A stretch of DNA of 64,000 nt. Origin: Toxotes chatareus. Lineage: Eukaryota; Chordata; Actinopteri; Toxotidae. The DNA lies in the NCBI GenBank assembly GCA_016801885.1, contig JAFBJY010000263.1, positions 49,169 through 113,168 of the forward strand. Direction: 5' to 3'. Of this stretch, positions 23,159 through 34,034 are shown in pieces. The translations under genes and the position numbers were made by a program. How positions within the stretch are numbered: position 1 is the first letter of the stretch; each line of letters starts with the position of its first letter. The notes beneath the pieces were generated by a model. The model worked only from the letters and a program-made list of their open reading frames with translations, searched no databases and was not told the DNA's origin.

Positions 23159-25900
23159 ATGTTGATCAAAGTACAACATGGAGGGAAGAAGAAGCACATT
23201 AAACTCGAAGAGGCTTGCTTCTCAGATTTTCTCAGTGCAGGTAAATCAGATGTTTAGTATTAAATTAATAAAGATGTAAACATTTTGTAATGTGGAGTTG
23301 TTATGGTATAGTCCAGCAGAAGCTTCTTATCCCAGAGACTACAACACTGAAAGTCACAGATCAACAGGGAGCAGAGGTGGATGAGGATGTTTCAAAGATC
23401 TGTGTTTTTTCATCTACAGTGATGATGGTAGGACATTTAAAATTCATATTTTGCTGCACTCATATTTTGAGAGATTTGTATCTTGACACAGACAAAAATA
23501 TGTGATTGTGAGAAGTGGATGATAAGAATTCCAAAGTACAGTATTTAATCAGTTCATATTAAGCTGTATGTGTTGTCTGCATTTCAGACCTCCCATCTAC
23601 TGAAGCATCTATGAACCTGGCTGATCGTTCCGACCTGACAGAATATGTGACCCTCACTACTTGTGGTAAGCAGAGTTATAGGTAATGGTAATGTTTTGTC
23701 TTGAGACAGGTAATATCCAGCCAGGTCTGTGATATAGTTTTAAACTGCTGGACTTTAGATTTTATTTGCCTTATACTTGTGTGTGTGTGTGATATTCAGA
23801 TCTAAGTGTCCTGCAGCAAGGGTGTGAAGGCTCCTCCTCTCCAAGTCTGACAGATACACCGTCAGTCTCAAGCACTTTAAGCAGAGACACAAGTGATTCT
23901 GGATGCCAGCCTTTGATGGACAGTGTGCTTGTAGCTTGTATACAACTAGATTTTAATAATTATTTATTAGACATAATTCCTAAAAAATGCAAATAATATG
24001 TACAGGTATTAGATGAATGTATTTGCTTACAACATAAATCTAAGTGTAGTTGTAAATATGTTTATAATGTTTTCTTTTTGAGAATGTGGAGCAAATTCAA
24101 AACCAGCAGGGATGACTGTGATTAAAGAGTATGAAGAGACTGGACGTTTGAAATATTCCACCACACGGTTACTGGTTAATATTATTGTCGCTCACATGCA
24201 TGGAAAGATGGGTAAGATGCTTCAACTTAATCCTGTATCCTTTTATTTAAAAAAAAAATATGTATATTAAAAAAAAAATTAAAAAATTGTAAGAGATTTT
24301 TTCCTGCTTGCAGAAGAGCTGTTAGTAAAGCAACAAAAGAGTTTCATGCCCTTGGGTTTGTTTCACCTTTCCCATCTTTGAAAGACCCATACTCCAAAAA
24401 ATGATATGTAAGTTTAATTCCCTTGTTTGCATATAAGCAACATACAGTATTTGTTCTTGAGACAGCTTTTTTTCTTTCAGGAACACTTCTATGATATTCA
24501 AAGCAACAAAGGCCCTAAACCTTTCTTGAGTGGCGCATGAAGACTGTGCAACGGAAATCCAAAAGCACCTCTTCATCCCAGAGTAGAGTGGAGCTAAAAG
24601 GAGGTCCCACATCATCCAGAACATATGATGATCAGCCAATCAGAGATGAATGCATGCAAGCCATATCTCTCCTTCACCACACAACTGATCCTGACTTAGT
24701 GTTCCAGAGGATGAGAGAAACCTTCTACTACCATCAGCAGATTCTCCATGACCCACAGTGGTCAGCTGATGTATTACACATGTTTCCACGTTTCTTGGAT
24801 GTGAAGGGACTGGTTCATTATTAAAAAAAAAAATATATATATATATAATTTTTTTTAAAGTGAATATATATTGTTAAAATATATTATTATTTTAAACGAT
24901 TGAAAATGTTTTTCTCTTTTTATTTAGATTTTGCAAGACTTCTCACTGATGTTTGGAGCAGAGGTTGCTTCAAGGTTCCTTGAAAAATGGAACAGCAGTT
25001 TAAAAGATAAAGTTATCAAGGAGGCAGGAACCTGAAAGAGACGTCTCTCTTAAAACAACAACTGAAAGCTGCCTCCTCTGCTGTTTCCTCTGCAATTCAT
25101 CCTTTGGTTCAGTGTTGCTTTTGTTCAGGAACCTCAAATGAATTCATGCCATGTATCCAGGTAAAAGTCTCTCTAGTTATTGTGGATTCAGGAGACATCT
25201 CATTAAGATCCACAGCTCGATTGATAACACAAGTGTGTCTAACCAGATCCCTTTCAACAACGACACAGAGACAGTAAACAATTCTCAGTCACTGTAACTG
25301 ATGAAATACTTCATCTCATTTCCAAAATACTGAAGCAGCTCCTTCAGGTTCTACTCACAACAAAGACATGTGTGCTTCAGTTATAGCCAAGCTTTTGGGG
25401 AGTGGTGAACCAAATACTGTAGTTCTTTCTACAACTGAAAATTTAGAGGAATTTATCAAGCAGGTTATCAAGCAGCTATCACTGGGAATGCCTGTCCTTA
25501 AAAACAGTTGAGTCTGGTCCAGTTAAAATGTGTTCAGTTGAAACACTGGATTTTTCTGAAGATATAACAGCATCTCTTCACCTTGATTGTGAAGCCATCG
25601 TCTGTGTCACACAGTGGGTGAAATGCCGTGGAGCTGAGTATCGTGTTGGACTCTTTGTGTGCACTGGTACTGATGAAAACATGCCACTGTTCAGCAAAAT
25701 AACATCAATCATTTTGCACAAAGTGTTTTTTGTTTTGATTGAGCATGAAACTTGTTTCCATGATCACTTCCATGCTTTCCAAGTGAGTGACACTACACAG
25801 AGTGAACTGATTCTAAAAAGGGAGAGATTAAGATATTTCAAATGGTTTGATGCTCAGATGTCATATGGTTGTGATTCACAATGTTATGTTGTATCATAGA
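23159..25900 (+). pseudogene. PB1-like/SAMD3-like teleost multi-exon gene, broken
   Basis: A leader exon ends at 22562|GTAAGA. Coding starts at ATG 23159 (MLIKVQHGGKKKHIKLEE) to donor 23241. An exon from 23312 continues in phase (LLIPETTTLKVTDQQGAEVD). Together they look like a PB1/ubiquitin-like fold. Further exon-like blocks: 23587-23666, 23801 onward (Ser-rich), 24082-24211 (YEETGRLKYSTTRLLVNIIV), 24480-24812 (EWRMKTVQRKSKS; DECMQAISLLHHTTD; MFPRFLDVKGL) and 24929-25035 (DFSLMFGAEVASRFLEKW). A terminal open block at 25528-25899 (CRGAEYRVGLFVCTG, MPLFSKITSII) resembles the C-terminus of the same family. The phase fails between exons 2 and 3, and there are stops at about 25,035-25,520. Family assignment is from remembered resemblance to SAMD3-like teleost proteins; the biochemical function is unknown. 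Confidence 0.5.
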
Positions 25901-26620
25901 GTTGCATAAAATGATTTCTAATCTGAATTGAATGAGTTCTCTTACTGTTTTATACTTGAACTGTAAAGTGAGTAGTAGTCTACCTCAAGTTACACAAAGC
26001 ACCACAGAGAAATGTGTCAGTTTTTTATACATTTGCAGACATTTTATTCTGCAGTAATGTGTTGTTTACAGTGTTTTGTACAACTTTACAAATGTTTTTC
26101 ATTGGCATTATTTGCTGCCTGTGTGCTGTTAAATTTTACAGTTTTAATACAGCAATTAATTCAAAGTGTCGTGTTGAATTTTTAAATGCATTTGCACAAA
26201 TAAAAGCAAGAAATCAACAGGATGGTGTTTGGTGGTCATTTTCCCATAAAACTAAATAATATAATGACTAATAATTTGACTCTAAAAAGTGTAAATAAAA
26301 CACATTTTGAGTGTTAGATGTCAACACTGGAGAAGAGTTTATTTTGAAATTAACTAAATTTTAGAGTCACACTCAGTGAGTATTTTAACACCAGGAGGAC
26401 TTCAAGTTAACTCTGTTTCAGAGTTAAAAATTCAACTCCAGGAACAGAGTTATTTTAACTCTGCCACAGAGTCTGTTCGATGGTCACACATGTTCACTCA
26501 GACTGAGATGATTTTAACTCACAGAGAGTTTATTCCAGAGGCTAAAATTTGCTGTGTGTGCAGTATTTCCAGCTTTACACATGAACTTCTACAAAAATAA
26601 ACACTTCTGTAGTGATGAAA
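25901..26620. repeat. 3' flank with GAGTT-rich boundary cluster
   Basis: AT-rich, with AATAAA-type sites (about 26,200 and 26,296). From about 26,300 to 26,540 there is a dense cluster of GAGTTA/TAACTC words, including AACTCTGTTTCAGAGTTAAA, a short imperfect palindrome. No gene supported. Confidence 0.45.
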
Positions 26621-26999
26621 AAAAGTGTCCATGTAACATTTAGGGCTTGACCATGGTTCCTGGCCCCTAAACAGAGGAGGAGCAGAGAAAATGTGGGCCA
26701 ATAGGAGCTGTTTTAGGGTACTGAGTAAAGCTGATCATTTTGAATCTGATTTCCAGAAATGTCATCTCTATATTGTTTCCAAACCTCTTTGCACTCTCCC
26801 CACCAGGGATGGCAGCTGAGATGTTCAGGTAAACAGAAGTGAACCATGAAGCACGTGCTGGGTTAAACATCATCACTGGCTGACAGATGAAGCCCAGGGT
26901 AAGAAAGCTGAGAGCAGAAGAGGAACACATTCACAAAGTGTGATATTAAAGAGAGTCAACAATGAAATCTGCTCTTATATTTTCAACTCTTTTTGGACT

Positions 27000-27645
27000 T
27001 TAGTTAAACTCTATATAGTGCCTTTTGGACTCTTGAGGACTCTCGGGTTTTGTTAGTAGTTTCCTGTTTTTGTTAAAACATGTTACTCTTGTTTTGGTCT
27101 CTTGAGTTTTGGTTTTGCTTGTCCCGTTTTATTTTGAAGCCCTAGCCCTTGTCTATGTGTCCTCTGTCTACTTCTTGTCTTTTTCCTGTTTCCCTCTACT
27201 GATTGTCTGTCCTGCCCTAATGTGTGTCACCTGTTGTCAATCCTTGTCAGTGTGTCTCAGTCCTAGCCTGTGTTCACCAGTGTTTTGTCCAAGTCTGTTC
27301 CTGCTGTGTTCTTGCTGTGGTTGTTCCTGCTTTTCTCATCCTGGACTCTGTGTTCACCTGCTGTCCTGTCCTTAGTGTTCGGGACTTGTCCTCTGTTCCC
27401 TTTGGACTCACTTTCATTTGTTCACCCCAAGTAAGGGCTTCAAAGTTTTGAACTTGAGCTTCTAAAGTTTTTCTCCTTCTTGGACGATTGAGTTGTTTAA
27501 GTTTTGTTTCCTGGCCTTGGACTTTGATCCAGTGATTTTGAGTTTAATAAAGAGGACTTAAACTGACTCGTCTGTCCGCCTTTGAGGTTTCTACACCTGT
27601 GGCCTCCCCTTAGTGTTCTTGGCCACAGCAGTGACTGTAACAGGT
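27000..27645 (+). repeat. Interspersed repeat with polyadenylation signal (also 45900-46572, inverted)
   Basis: T-rich sequence with GAGTTTAATAAAGAGG at about 27,540, ending in GACTGTAACA near 27,641. The architecture recalls an LTR-type or other non-coding retroelement in plus orientation, but I could not find matching target duplications. The cysteine-rich open frames across it come from C/T-rich composition. Confidence 0.5.
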
Positions 27646-27658
27646 CCCTGCTGACCTC

Positions 27659-27892
27659 TCATTTCATATTTTTACAATGTTTAAATATATGACACCATGT
27701 GGACACAATATCATATGAAAGGGTTTTAAACCTCAGGATGAGGCCACTTGAAAGTTTACTGATCCCTGGAACAACATCTGATGGCGTAGCTGATTTTCTC
27801 ACCTGGTCATCTGCATCTCCAGAGCACATGTCCATCTGACCACTGCTCTCAGCATCTCTCTCTCTCTTTCTGTCTCTCAGTTGTCCCTGCAT
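27659..27892 (-). other. Possible short exon, 77 codons, present in both arms (also 45659-45892, plus)
   Basis: Begins MQGQLRDRKRERDAES and stays open in both inverted copies with two or three differences. A donor-like CAG|GTGAGA occurs after codon 30, so it could be a first coding exon of about 90 nt. There is no domain match that I know. Conservation may simply reflect the recent duplication of the arms. Confidence 0.25.
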
Positions 27893-28059
27893 TGTGACGC
27901 GACCCTTTGAAACCCTAGCCCTTGTGTATCTGTCCTCTGTCTACTGCTTGTCTTTTTCCTTTTTCCCTCTGTGATGAAGACCGTGTCACTGCTCACTGGT
28001 AGCACATGGTAGGACAGACACTCAGCCCTGTACCCATTCATGGTTCATAACAAATAATT

Positions 28060-28620
28060 CCCACTGTTTTCCTGGTGAGTGCACGCATCATATTGGACAA
28101 ATGTTCATACACCATATACCCAACCCTCACAGTAAAACATAAGAAACACACTACACACCAGCTCTGTTATTTCAAGATGGTTTATTCACTCATATGCTTT
28201 TACCACTGCTGCTGCCATCTTGGTCCTCTCCTTCTCTGTGCCTGGGGGCTGAGCCAGAGCAGCTGAAGAAGGCTGCCTTATACAGTGGTAGGAGGTACCT
28301 GTACAGCTGCTTCATTGCCATACCAGGTCCCACTGAGTGGGAGGGGGGATTTTGGTTTGGCATTAATATAATGGATGATATGATGAAGCAGATTCATGTA
28401 TGAGTGAATTATTGAAATGATGATTTGTGTTTTGTTGTGGGTTTAATGTGGGACCTGATTATGAAGATGTGGTGACCAGAAATCTCATTTAATGCATTGA
28501 TTGTAAATTGGTTGGTCTTGGGAGGAGCTTAGGGTTTATAATGCTCCAGCCAATGAAGTGTTCGAGGAGAGAGGGAGGGATGTAATACCCAGTAAATTGT
28601 GGATTTGATTTCCGTTAATT
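28060..28620 (-). repeat. LTR-like repeat (also about 44,930-45,480, plus)
   Basis: On the minus strand there is a TATA-like GCATTATAAACCC (about 28,530) and, some 340 bases downstream, a GTGAATAAACCATC polyadenylation-like signal (about 28,180). The spacing is what an LTR's U3-R would have. The outer ends were not fixed with confidence, and no internal coding region remains. Confidence 0.4.
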
Positions 28621-28699
28621 TTGCTTTGCTTTCTGGTAGCATTTTTTTTTTGCCTGTAAATAAATGCACCGCTGTGTCTGACGATGCATCAACAAACAA

Positions 28700-29590
28700 T
28701 GAAAACTTTCCTCAGTGCTTCTGAAGGTTTTTCACATTCTGCAGTGAACACACAGACTGTTCATGGATCTCATTTTCTTCTTTTACTTGAAAAGTCATTT
28801 TGGGAGGTGTAGGGGTGTAATGGGGACACACAATGCTCCAATGCCCCCACTTGGTGACTGACTCTCTCAAAGTGACTTTATAACCTCTTCAACCACAATG
28901 TTTGGATTCACAGATGAAATTCAGATGCTCCTCTGTGGTCCAGCTCAGAGTCTACAATGCAACACACCCCACTGATCTATTTACATTATTCATCCAATTC
29001 ATCTAAACACAAATGAAATAGAGTGAGAATCCTCCAGAGTCACATCAGTTCCCCTGAGGCTCCTTCTCCTCATGCAGTTCTTCAACCCTCCACATTTTTC
29101 CATCAACACATGAAAACTTGTTTATTGACTGATCATCTGATCTGATTGGTTTTGTTTATTTATTGTTGCTTCTCAGTCTTTAGTGTTGACTGAACAGGAG
29201 TCTTCTGCCCTCCAGTGGTCACTGTCAGTATCTACAACTCTGCACACAGCACTGACAATGATACTGATGTTCACACTGACATTATTCCACATTTACTGAC
29301 TTATTTTAGCTCTAATGTTCATCAGTCTGATAATGACTCTCTGTATGTGAACACATATATTATTACACTGCTATAAATACTGATGTCTGACTGATGGACA
29401 AATAATCAGAGAGTTTACTGCCCTCCAGTGGTCACACTGACAAGTGTCCAACAGGACTCACACTGATTATTAGGATCAATATGTACCAATCAGTATTGAT
29501 GACATCAGTAGGAAGATGAGGACTGGTCATAGTTTGAATAATGTCCCATGTATTATTCCATCCATGTTTTCAGTACAAGCAGATGCACAA
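28700..29590. other. Non-coding flank 3' of NLR copy 2, shared by both arms
   Basis: Collinear with 44,030-44,720 in reverse complement. Contains two similar short blocks (CTGCCCTCCAGTGGTCAC at about 29,207 and 29,420). No gene supported. Confidence 0.5.
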
Positions 29591-29599
29591 AAATGTGAC

Positions 29600-30030
29600 A
29601 ACTAAAAGGATCACTGTAAAATGATAAATAGGAGATGCACTGTAAAAAATTGTAACATTGATTATCAGGAAATACACTGTAAAAGAATTTAATGGAGGCT
29701 GTGCACTGTGTAAAATGGCAACAAAGGTGACACAGGATATATCCAATAAATAATGATGGTCATAGATGTGATCTGGACTAACTTACAACCGGGGGATGCA
29801 CTGTAAAATATTACAACAGTGGAATGAGCTTGTAAAAAAAAAAAAAAAGGATATAAAAAATAAAAAGTAGATGTATTGTAAAGTGGAAGTTAGACTGCAC
29901 TGTTAAAAACACAACAACCAGGGTGACAAAGTGGAAAACATCACAAGGGAAAGGACTGTCAGAAATATGTGAGTGCACAAAGTACACAAGTATTATCAGC
30001 AGCCAGAGGATTCACTGTAAAACATGAAAA
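29600..30030. repeat. Irregular array of CACTGTAAA-containing units
   Basis: About nine variants of (GATG)CACTGTAAAA occur at about 29,611, 29,638, 29,676, 29,704, 29,796, 29,826, 29,874, 29,900 and 30,012, at irregular 25-110-bp spacing, separated by AT-rich sequence. This looks like a degenerate minisatellite. It is absent from the right arm. Confidence 0.6.
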
Positions 30031-30652
30031 ACAGGGTGAAAAACAGATATACAGAGTTGAAAGACTCTTTAAACATTTTTCAAATAAACATTACTTCTTG
30101 TTTTAGTCAAATTTCAGCTGCTGGTATTCACTCTCATTTTTTCTGAGTGTTTTTTTTTAAGTTGACTTTTAAAATTCATAGAATCGAGGCTCAAACTCTT
30201 CAGAGTAGTCAGGAGCTTTCTAACTCTGTGAACCTCTGAAAGACAGTTTGACAAGTTTCTATCTTTGTTTTTTCTCAGATCTTTCAGATAAACTGTGGCA
30301 GCATTTTAGTTTGAACTGAATCAGCTCAGTTGTCCCAAGATTCAGAGAAAGACAAAACACTGATGTTCACAATGATGCTTTTAATGTGAAAGGACAAGAT
30401 CATGATTGGAATCTTAAAAAGTAAAAGTCATCAACATTGTTCTCCTGTAATAATCGTAGCTTCCATCTTTAAAGGACTGGAAGAGGAAGAAGTTTACAAG
30501 GAATCATTTAGAAGAGTTTAACAAATAAACTGCTTTAATACATGAATCTGAAAAGGTGTGTGTGAGTGAAAGAGACAGACATGTACAGACTGAACTATCT
30601 GTTCAACAGTGAGAGAGTTTCTCTAACAGGAGGAGACTCTCTCTGCTACACT

Positions 30653-31200
30653 CTACACTCTACACAGAGACACTGAGGAACCAGATGACCAAAACCTGAA
30701 CCCAGGATACAGAGGTTCAGTGAATGTTGTGTTGAAGGTGTAGAGGTGGATCAGTGAGTCAGAGGAGACTCTGTAGAAGGACAGAGAGCCAGCAGGACAG
30801 TCCACATACACTGCTACTCTGTAAGAGACAGAGGAAGATGATGAAGAGGAGGAGGAGTAGACAGGTGTCACTCTGTTATTGTGCCAAACAAAGTAACGAC
30901 CATCAGAGCAGATCAGACTCCAGGAATGATCGTTCTCTCCAAACAAACCGTTTTCTCTGTCTCCTTTCCTTCTGATTCCTCTGTAACTCACTGATATATA
31001 AACCCTTCCACTCCACTTGACCTCCCAGTAACAGCGACCAGTCAGACCATTACTACACAGCAGCTGAGGACACTGGTCAAATCTGTCTGGATGATCAGGA
31101 TATGACTGATCCTCCTCCACACGTGTCACCTTCCTGTTGTTGTCAGACAGTTTGATCTTTCTGTTTACTGTGTTTGTGTCGATGGTGAGTTCACAGAAAT
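30653..31200 (-). pseudogene. NLR copy 2, PRY-SPRY (B30.2) exon
   Basis: The B30.2 domain is a ligand-binding beta-sandwich at the C-terminus of fish NLRs and TRIM proteins. The acceptor is at 31201-31202; reading starts FCELTIDTNTVNRK and runs through the PRY motif (KVTRVEEDQSYPDHPDRF) and the SPRY motifs GRCYWEVKW, ISVSYRGI and YVDCPAGSLSFYRV to SSVSLCRV-stop. The exon itself is open throughout; the gene is dead upstream. A serine run (about 30,835-30,860) is longer than in most family members. Confidence 0.88.
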
Positions 31201-32197
31201 CTGATGGAGAGAAGAAGACACAACACAGCTGCAGTTATTGATCTATCACCTGATCATTGATTGACACTTTGAAGATGGTTGAATGTGAGCTGCTTTGTTT
31301 TCAGGAATCAAATGAAAACCACACTTACACTTCCTCAGACCTGGTCTCAACCATCGGACTCCACCAGGCTCCACCCTGAAAGGAGGAGGGGGGTCAGACC
31401 AGCACGTTCTCTTTCAGCATGCAAACATGGACATTACATGGATCTCACACACAGATGGTTTGATTATTCAGTTCATTCAGCGAAGAGACAAAGGACCTGG
31501 AGTCCTTACCTTGGAATTATACGGAGCAGGGAGGTGACATGGAGGAAAGATTTCATCATTTGTCTTCTCCAGTTGATATAAATTTTTGTGTCAGACACAA
31601 CAAAAGATCTCAAAATGACAAAATCAGGATCTCAGAGAGGTTCGGCTGAACAGGTATCTAAAGTCTTTGGGGTTGTTGTGGTGAAAGCACTCTGAGTGCT
31701 CAAAGTGGCTCTGTTGGTTCAGGAGCAGTTCAACCAGCTGCAGCTCAGATGTTTCCACGCTGGCTTTGTGCTGATGCAGCATGAAATCCAGTCTGAGAAA
31801 GTCCTGCTCAGGTCACAGAAAACAGCTGACCACACCTGATTTAACAATTGTCACATATTTTCTCTTAAATATGACACAGTGAGTCATGATGAGATACTGA
31901 AGTCAGAATTAGAGAAAAGCCCTCTTTGTGTTGTTGTTAAATTCAAAGCACTTGTGTAGAGATCTGTCATCAGCTGTGACACACTAAATGTTTCCAGCTC
32001 TTCCTCTTCTATCACACACTGTCTGTGGCTGCAGCAGGCCTCTCCATACCTGAGGGTGTCCAGTTTCCAGTGTGGATCCTTCAGTCCAGCAGACAGCAGC
32101 TTCACTCCTGAGTCTCCTGGATGATTGTAGTTCAGGTCCAGCTCTCTGAGATGGGAGGGGTTGGAGCTCAGAGCTGAGGCCAGAGAAGCACAGCCTT

Positions 32198-32775
32198 TGT
32201 TGTGAGGCAGCTCAACTGCCTCTGGGGTTTTTGGTTGTTTTTCTCCTTTTGTTTTCCTCTCTGTGTGCTTGTGTGTTTTTGGTGTGGGTGTGTTTTTTGT
32301 TGGTAGATTCCTGGGCGGCTCCTCCCCACTCCTGCCTCCGGCTCTGGCTGATTTGCGCACACCTGTGCGCAATCTGGGCGCAATCAGTCTTCCCTAAAAG
32401 TATAAGAGGCTCAGCGTTCCTGTCCTTCTTCGCCAGTTTGTTCCGTCATCTGTCGCGGTGACTAGACTCTGAACTTGCCTCCTTGAGAAACATTTTTTGT
32501 GAATATACTAACCTTTTTGTTCCTTGTACTCCGGATCCCCACTAACCAGTGTGCTCTCTCCTCTCGCAGTTTCCTCTGGTTTCTTCCCCCACATTATCAT
32601 TCATCGCCGCTCCAGCCGACTCTCCCCCGCCGCCCAGGAATCTTTTCTCTGTCCCGTTTCGTCTCATCGACTGATCTTTTGTTTGCTAAAGCGCTAAAAA
32701 TAAACTGGTTAAATCCTTTACCTTCCTGCCTGTCTGCTTTTGGGTCCACGGCTCGATTAATAGACTATCCTAACA
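32198..32775 (+). mobile_element. Solo LTR, 578 bp, inside an NLR LRR exon
   Basis: Begins TGTTGTGAGG and ends CTATCCTAACA, i.e. TGTT...AACA ends. It has TATAAGAGG at about 32,400 and an AATAAA-type site (AAAATAAACTGG) at about 32,695. It is flanked by GCCTT (32193-32197) and GCCTG (32776-32780), a 5-bp target duplication with one mismatch. Removing the LTR and one duplication leaves an exon of 174 nt, the length expected for one LRR exon in this family. No internal region remains, so it arose by LTR-LTR recombination. Confidence 0.85.
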
Positions 32776-33299
32776 GCCTGCCTCTGTGATCAGACATCCT
32801 GACAGCCTGCAGACACACACAACATCACACAGGAACCCTCTGTCAACACCTGCTGGTCTGTATTATTGCTATGTTTTTGTTCATGTGTCTTTTTTTTTGT
32901 TGTTGTCCATTGTGGTCCAGGTTCAATGTGTTTAAGGCAAATTCCTTAAACATCATCTGTAGGATTAAAACAAAAGAGAACATGATGAATAATAGTCTGA
33001 GTCTAGAAAGTTCTGCTGAAATTCAGTAAAATTTAACATTGAACAATCCCACACAGGTTGGCTGTTTATCCACTGATGTAAATCAGATATGAGCAAATCA
33101 TCAGCTAAACAGGTTGATGGATCCTGACCTGAGAGTCTCTAGGGTACAGTGTGGACGCTTCAGTCCAGCAGACAGAAGCTTCACCCCTGAATCTTGCAGG
33201 TCATTGTTACTCAGGTCCAGGTCTCTCAGACTAGAGGACTGGGAGCTGAGGACAGAGCTTCACAGCTTCTCTCTAAGAGGTTACAGCTGCTCAGTCTGA

Positions 33300-34030
33300 A
33301 GAGAAAACAATGAAGAAAAAGTCAAATAACATTTGTGTTGAAAGGACAATCAAAGGAACAAAACTGTCAGTTTGCTCTGCAGCTCCCAGCAAACTAACAG
33401 ACCTGCATTTGAAAACTGGGCCAAACATCAAACACAGATTTGTTCTGTGAAGCAGAAATATCAGCTCTTTATCCACCTGCTAACCAATGAGGAGTTTCTA
33501 CATTGATGATCATCTTTCATTGGCTCTGATTCAAATCCTTTCTGTTTTATTCTCAAAGTTGGAGACATGACAGTTAAATAATGACTGCAAAGGATTTTAC
33601 ACTAAATATTAAATCTGATGAGTTTGTTATATATATACTCTCACAGGTTGCAACAGTATAATCTATATTTATAAAGCACGCACCACTGAAATGTGCAACA
33701 TAGATGGCCAGCTCGATATATGTGTATATATATGTATCTTTATCATCCTCAACCTCCACTAGCAGGTATGCACAGTTTTGATGCAAAAGACTTACATGGT
33801 AAAGACTTTGTATTTTAATTTATTTTATCCTTATTTTATTGTAATTTTTTTTTTGCACCATATTGTGTTTTTCTTTCTTTACCTCTAACTAATGGGATCT
33901 TACGAGCTGGTGCTCATTCCTTATATACGCACCTGAACGTAAAAGTGAATCACAATAAAGTTCTCTGAATCTGAATCTGAGTATAGCAGAGTCTTTATAT
34001 AATGATGAATAAATCCAACTATCTATACAC
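33300..34030 (-). other. Intron of NLR copy 2
   Basis: Lies between the FISNA-NACHT exon and the first LRR exon. AT-rich, with a TATATA run at about 33,630 and a CTGAATCTGAATCTGA tail preceded by CACAATAAAG at about 33,950-33,980. That combination is the 3' end of a short non-LTR retroposon (Rex/SINE-like) inserted in plus orientation. No coding sequence. Confidence 0.5.
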
Positions 34031-34034
34031 TTAC

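Larger units (their letters stand above)
26620..31640. repeat. Left arm of the large inverted repeat around NLR copy 2
   Basis: Reverse complement of 43050-46572 followed, after an interruption, by 52240-52590. Anchors: B30.2 exon 30653-31200 with 43476-44014; 47-nt exon 31329-31375 with 43304-43350; 27659-27892 with 45659-45892; 26,640-26,990 with 52,240-52,580. The left arm has about 1.2 kb (29,425-30,630) that the right arm lacks. Confidence 0.85.

Noticed and set aside
27109..27451. Cysteine/leucine-rich open frames resembling a secreted peptide
   Set aside because: They arise from a C/T-rich interspersed repeat, and the mirror copy at 46,130-46,459 is not conserved in frame.
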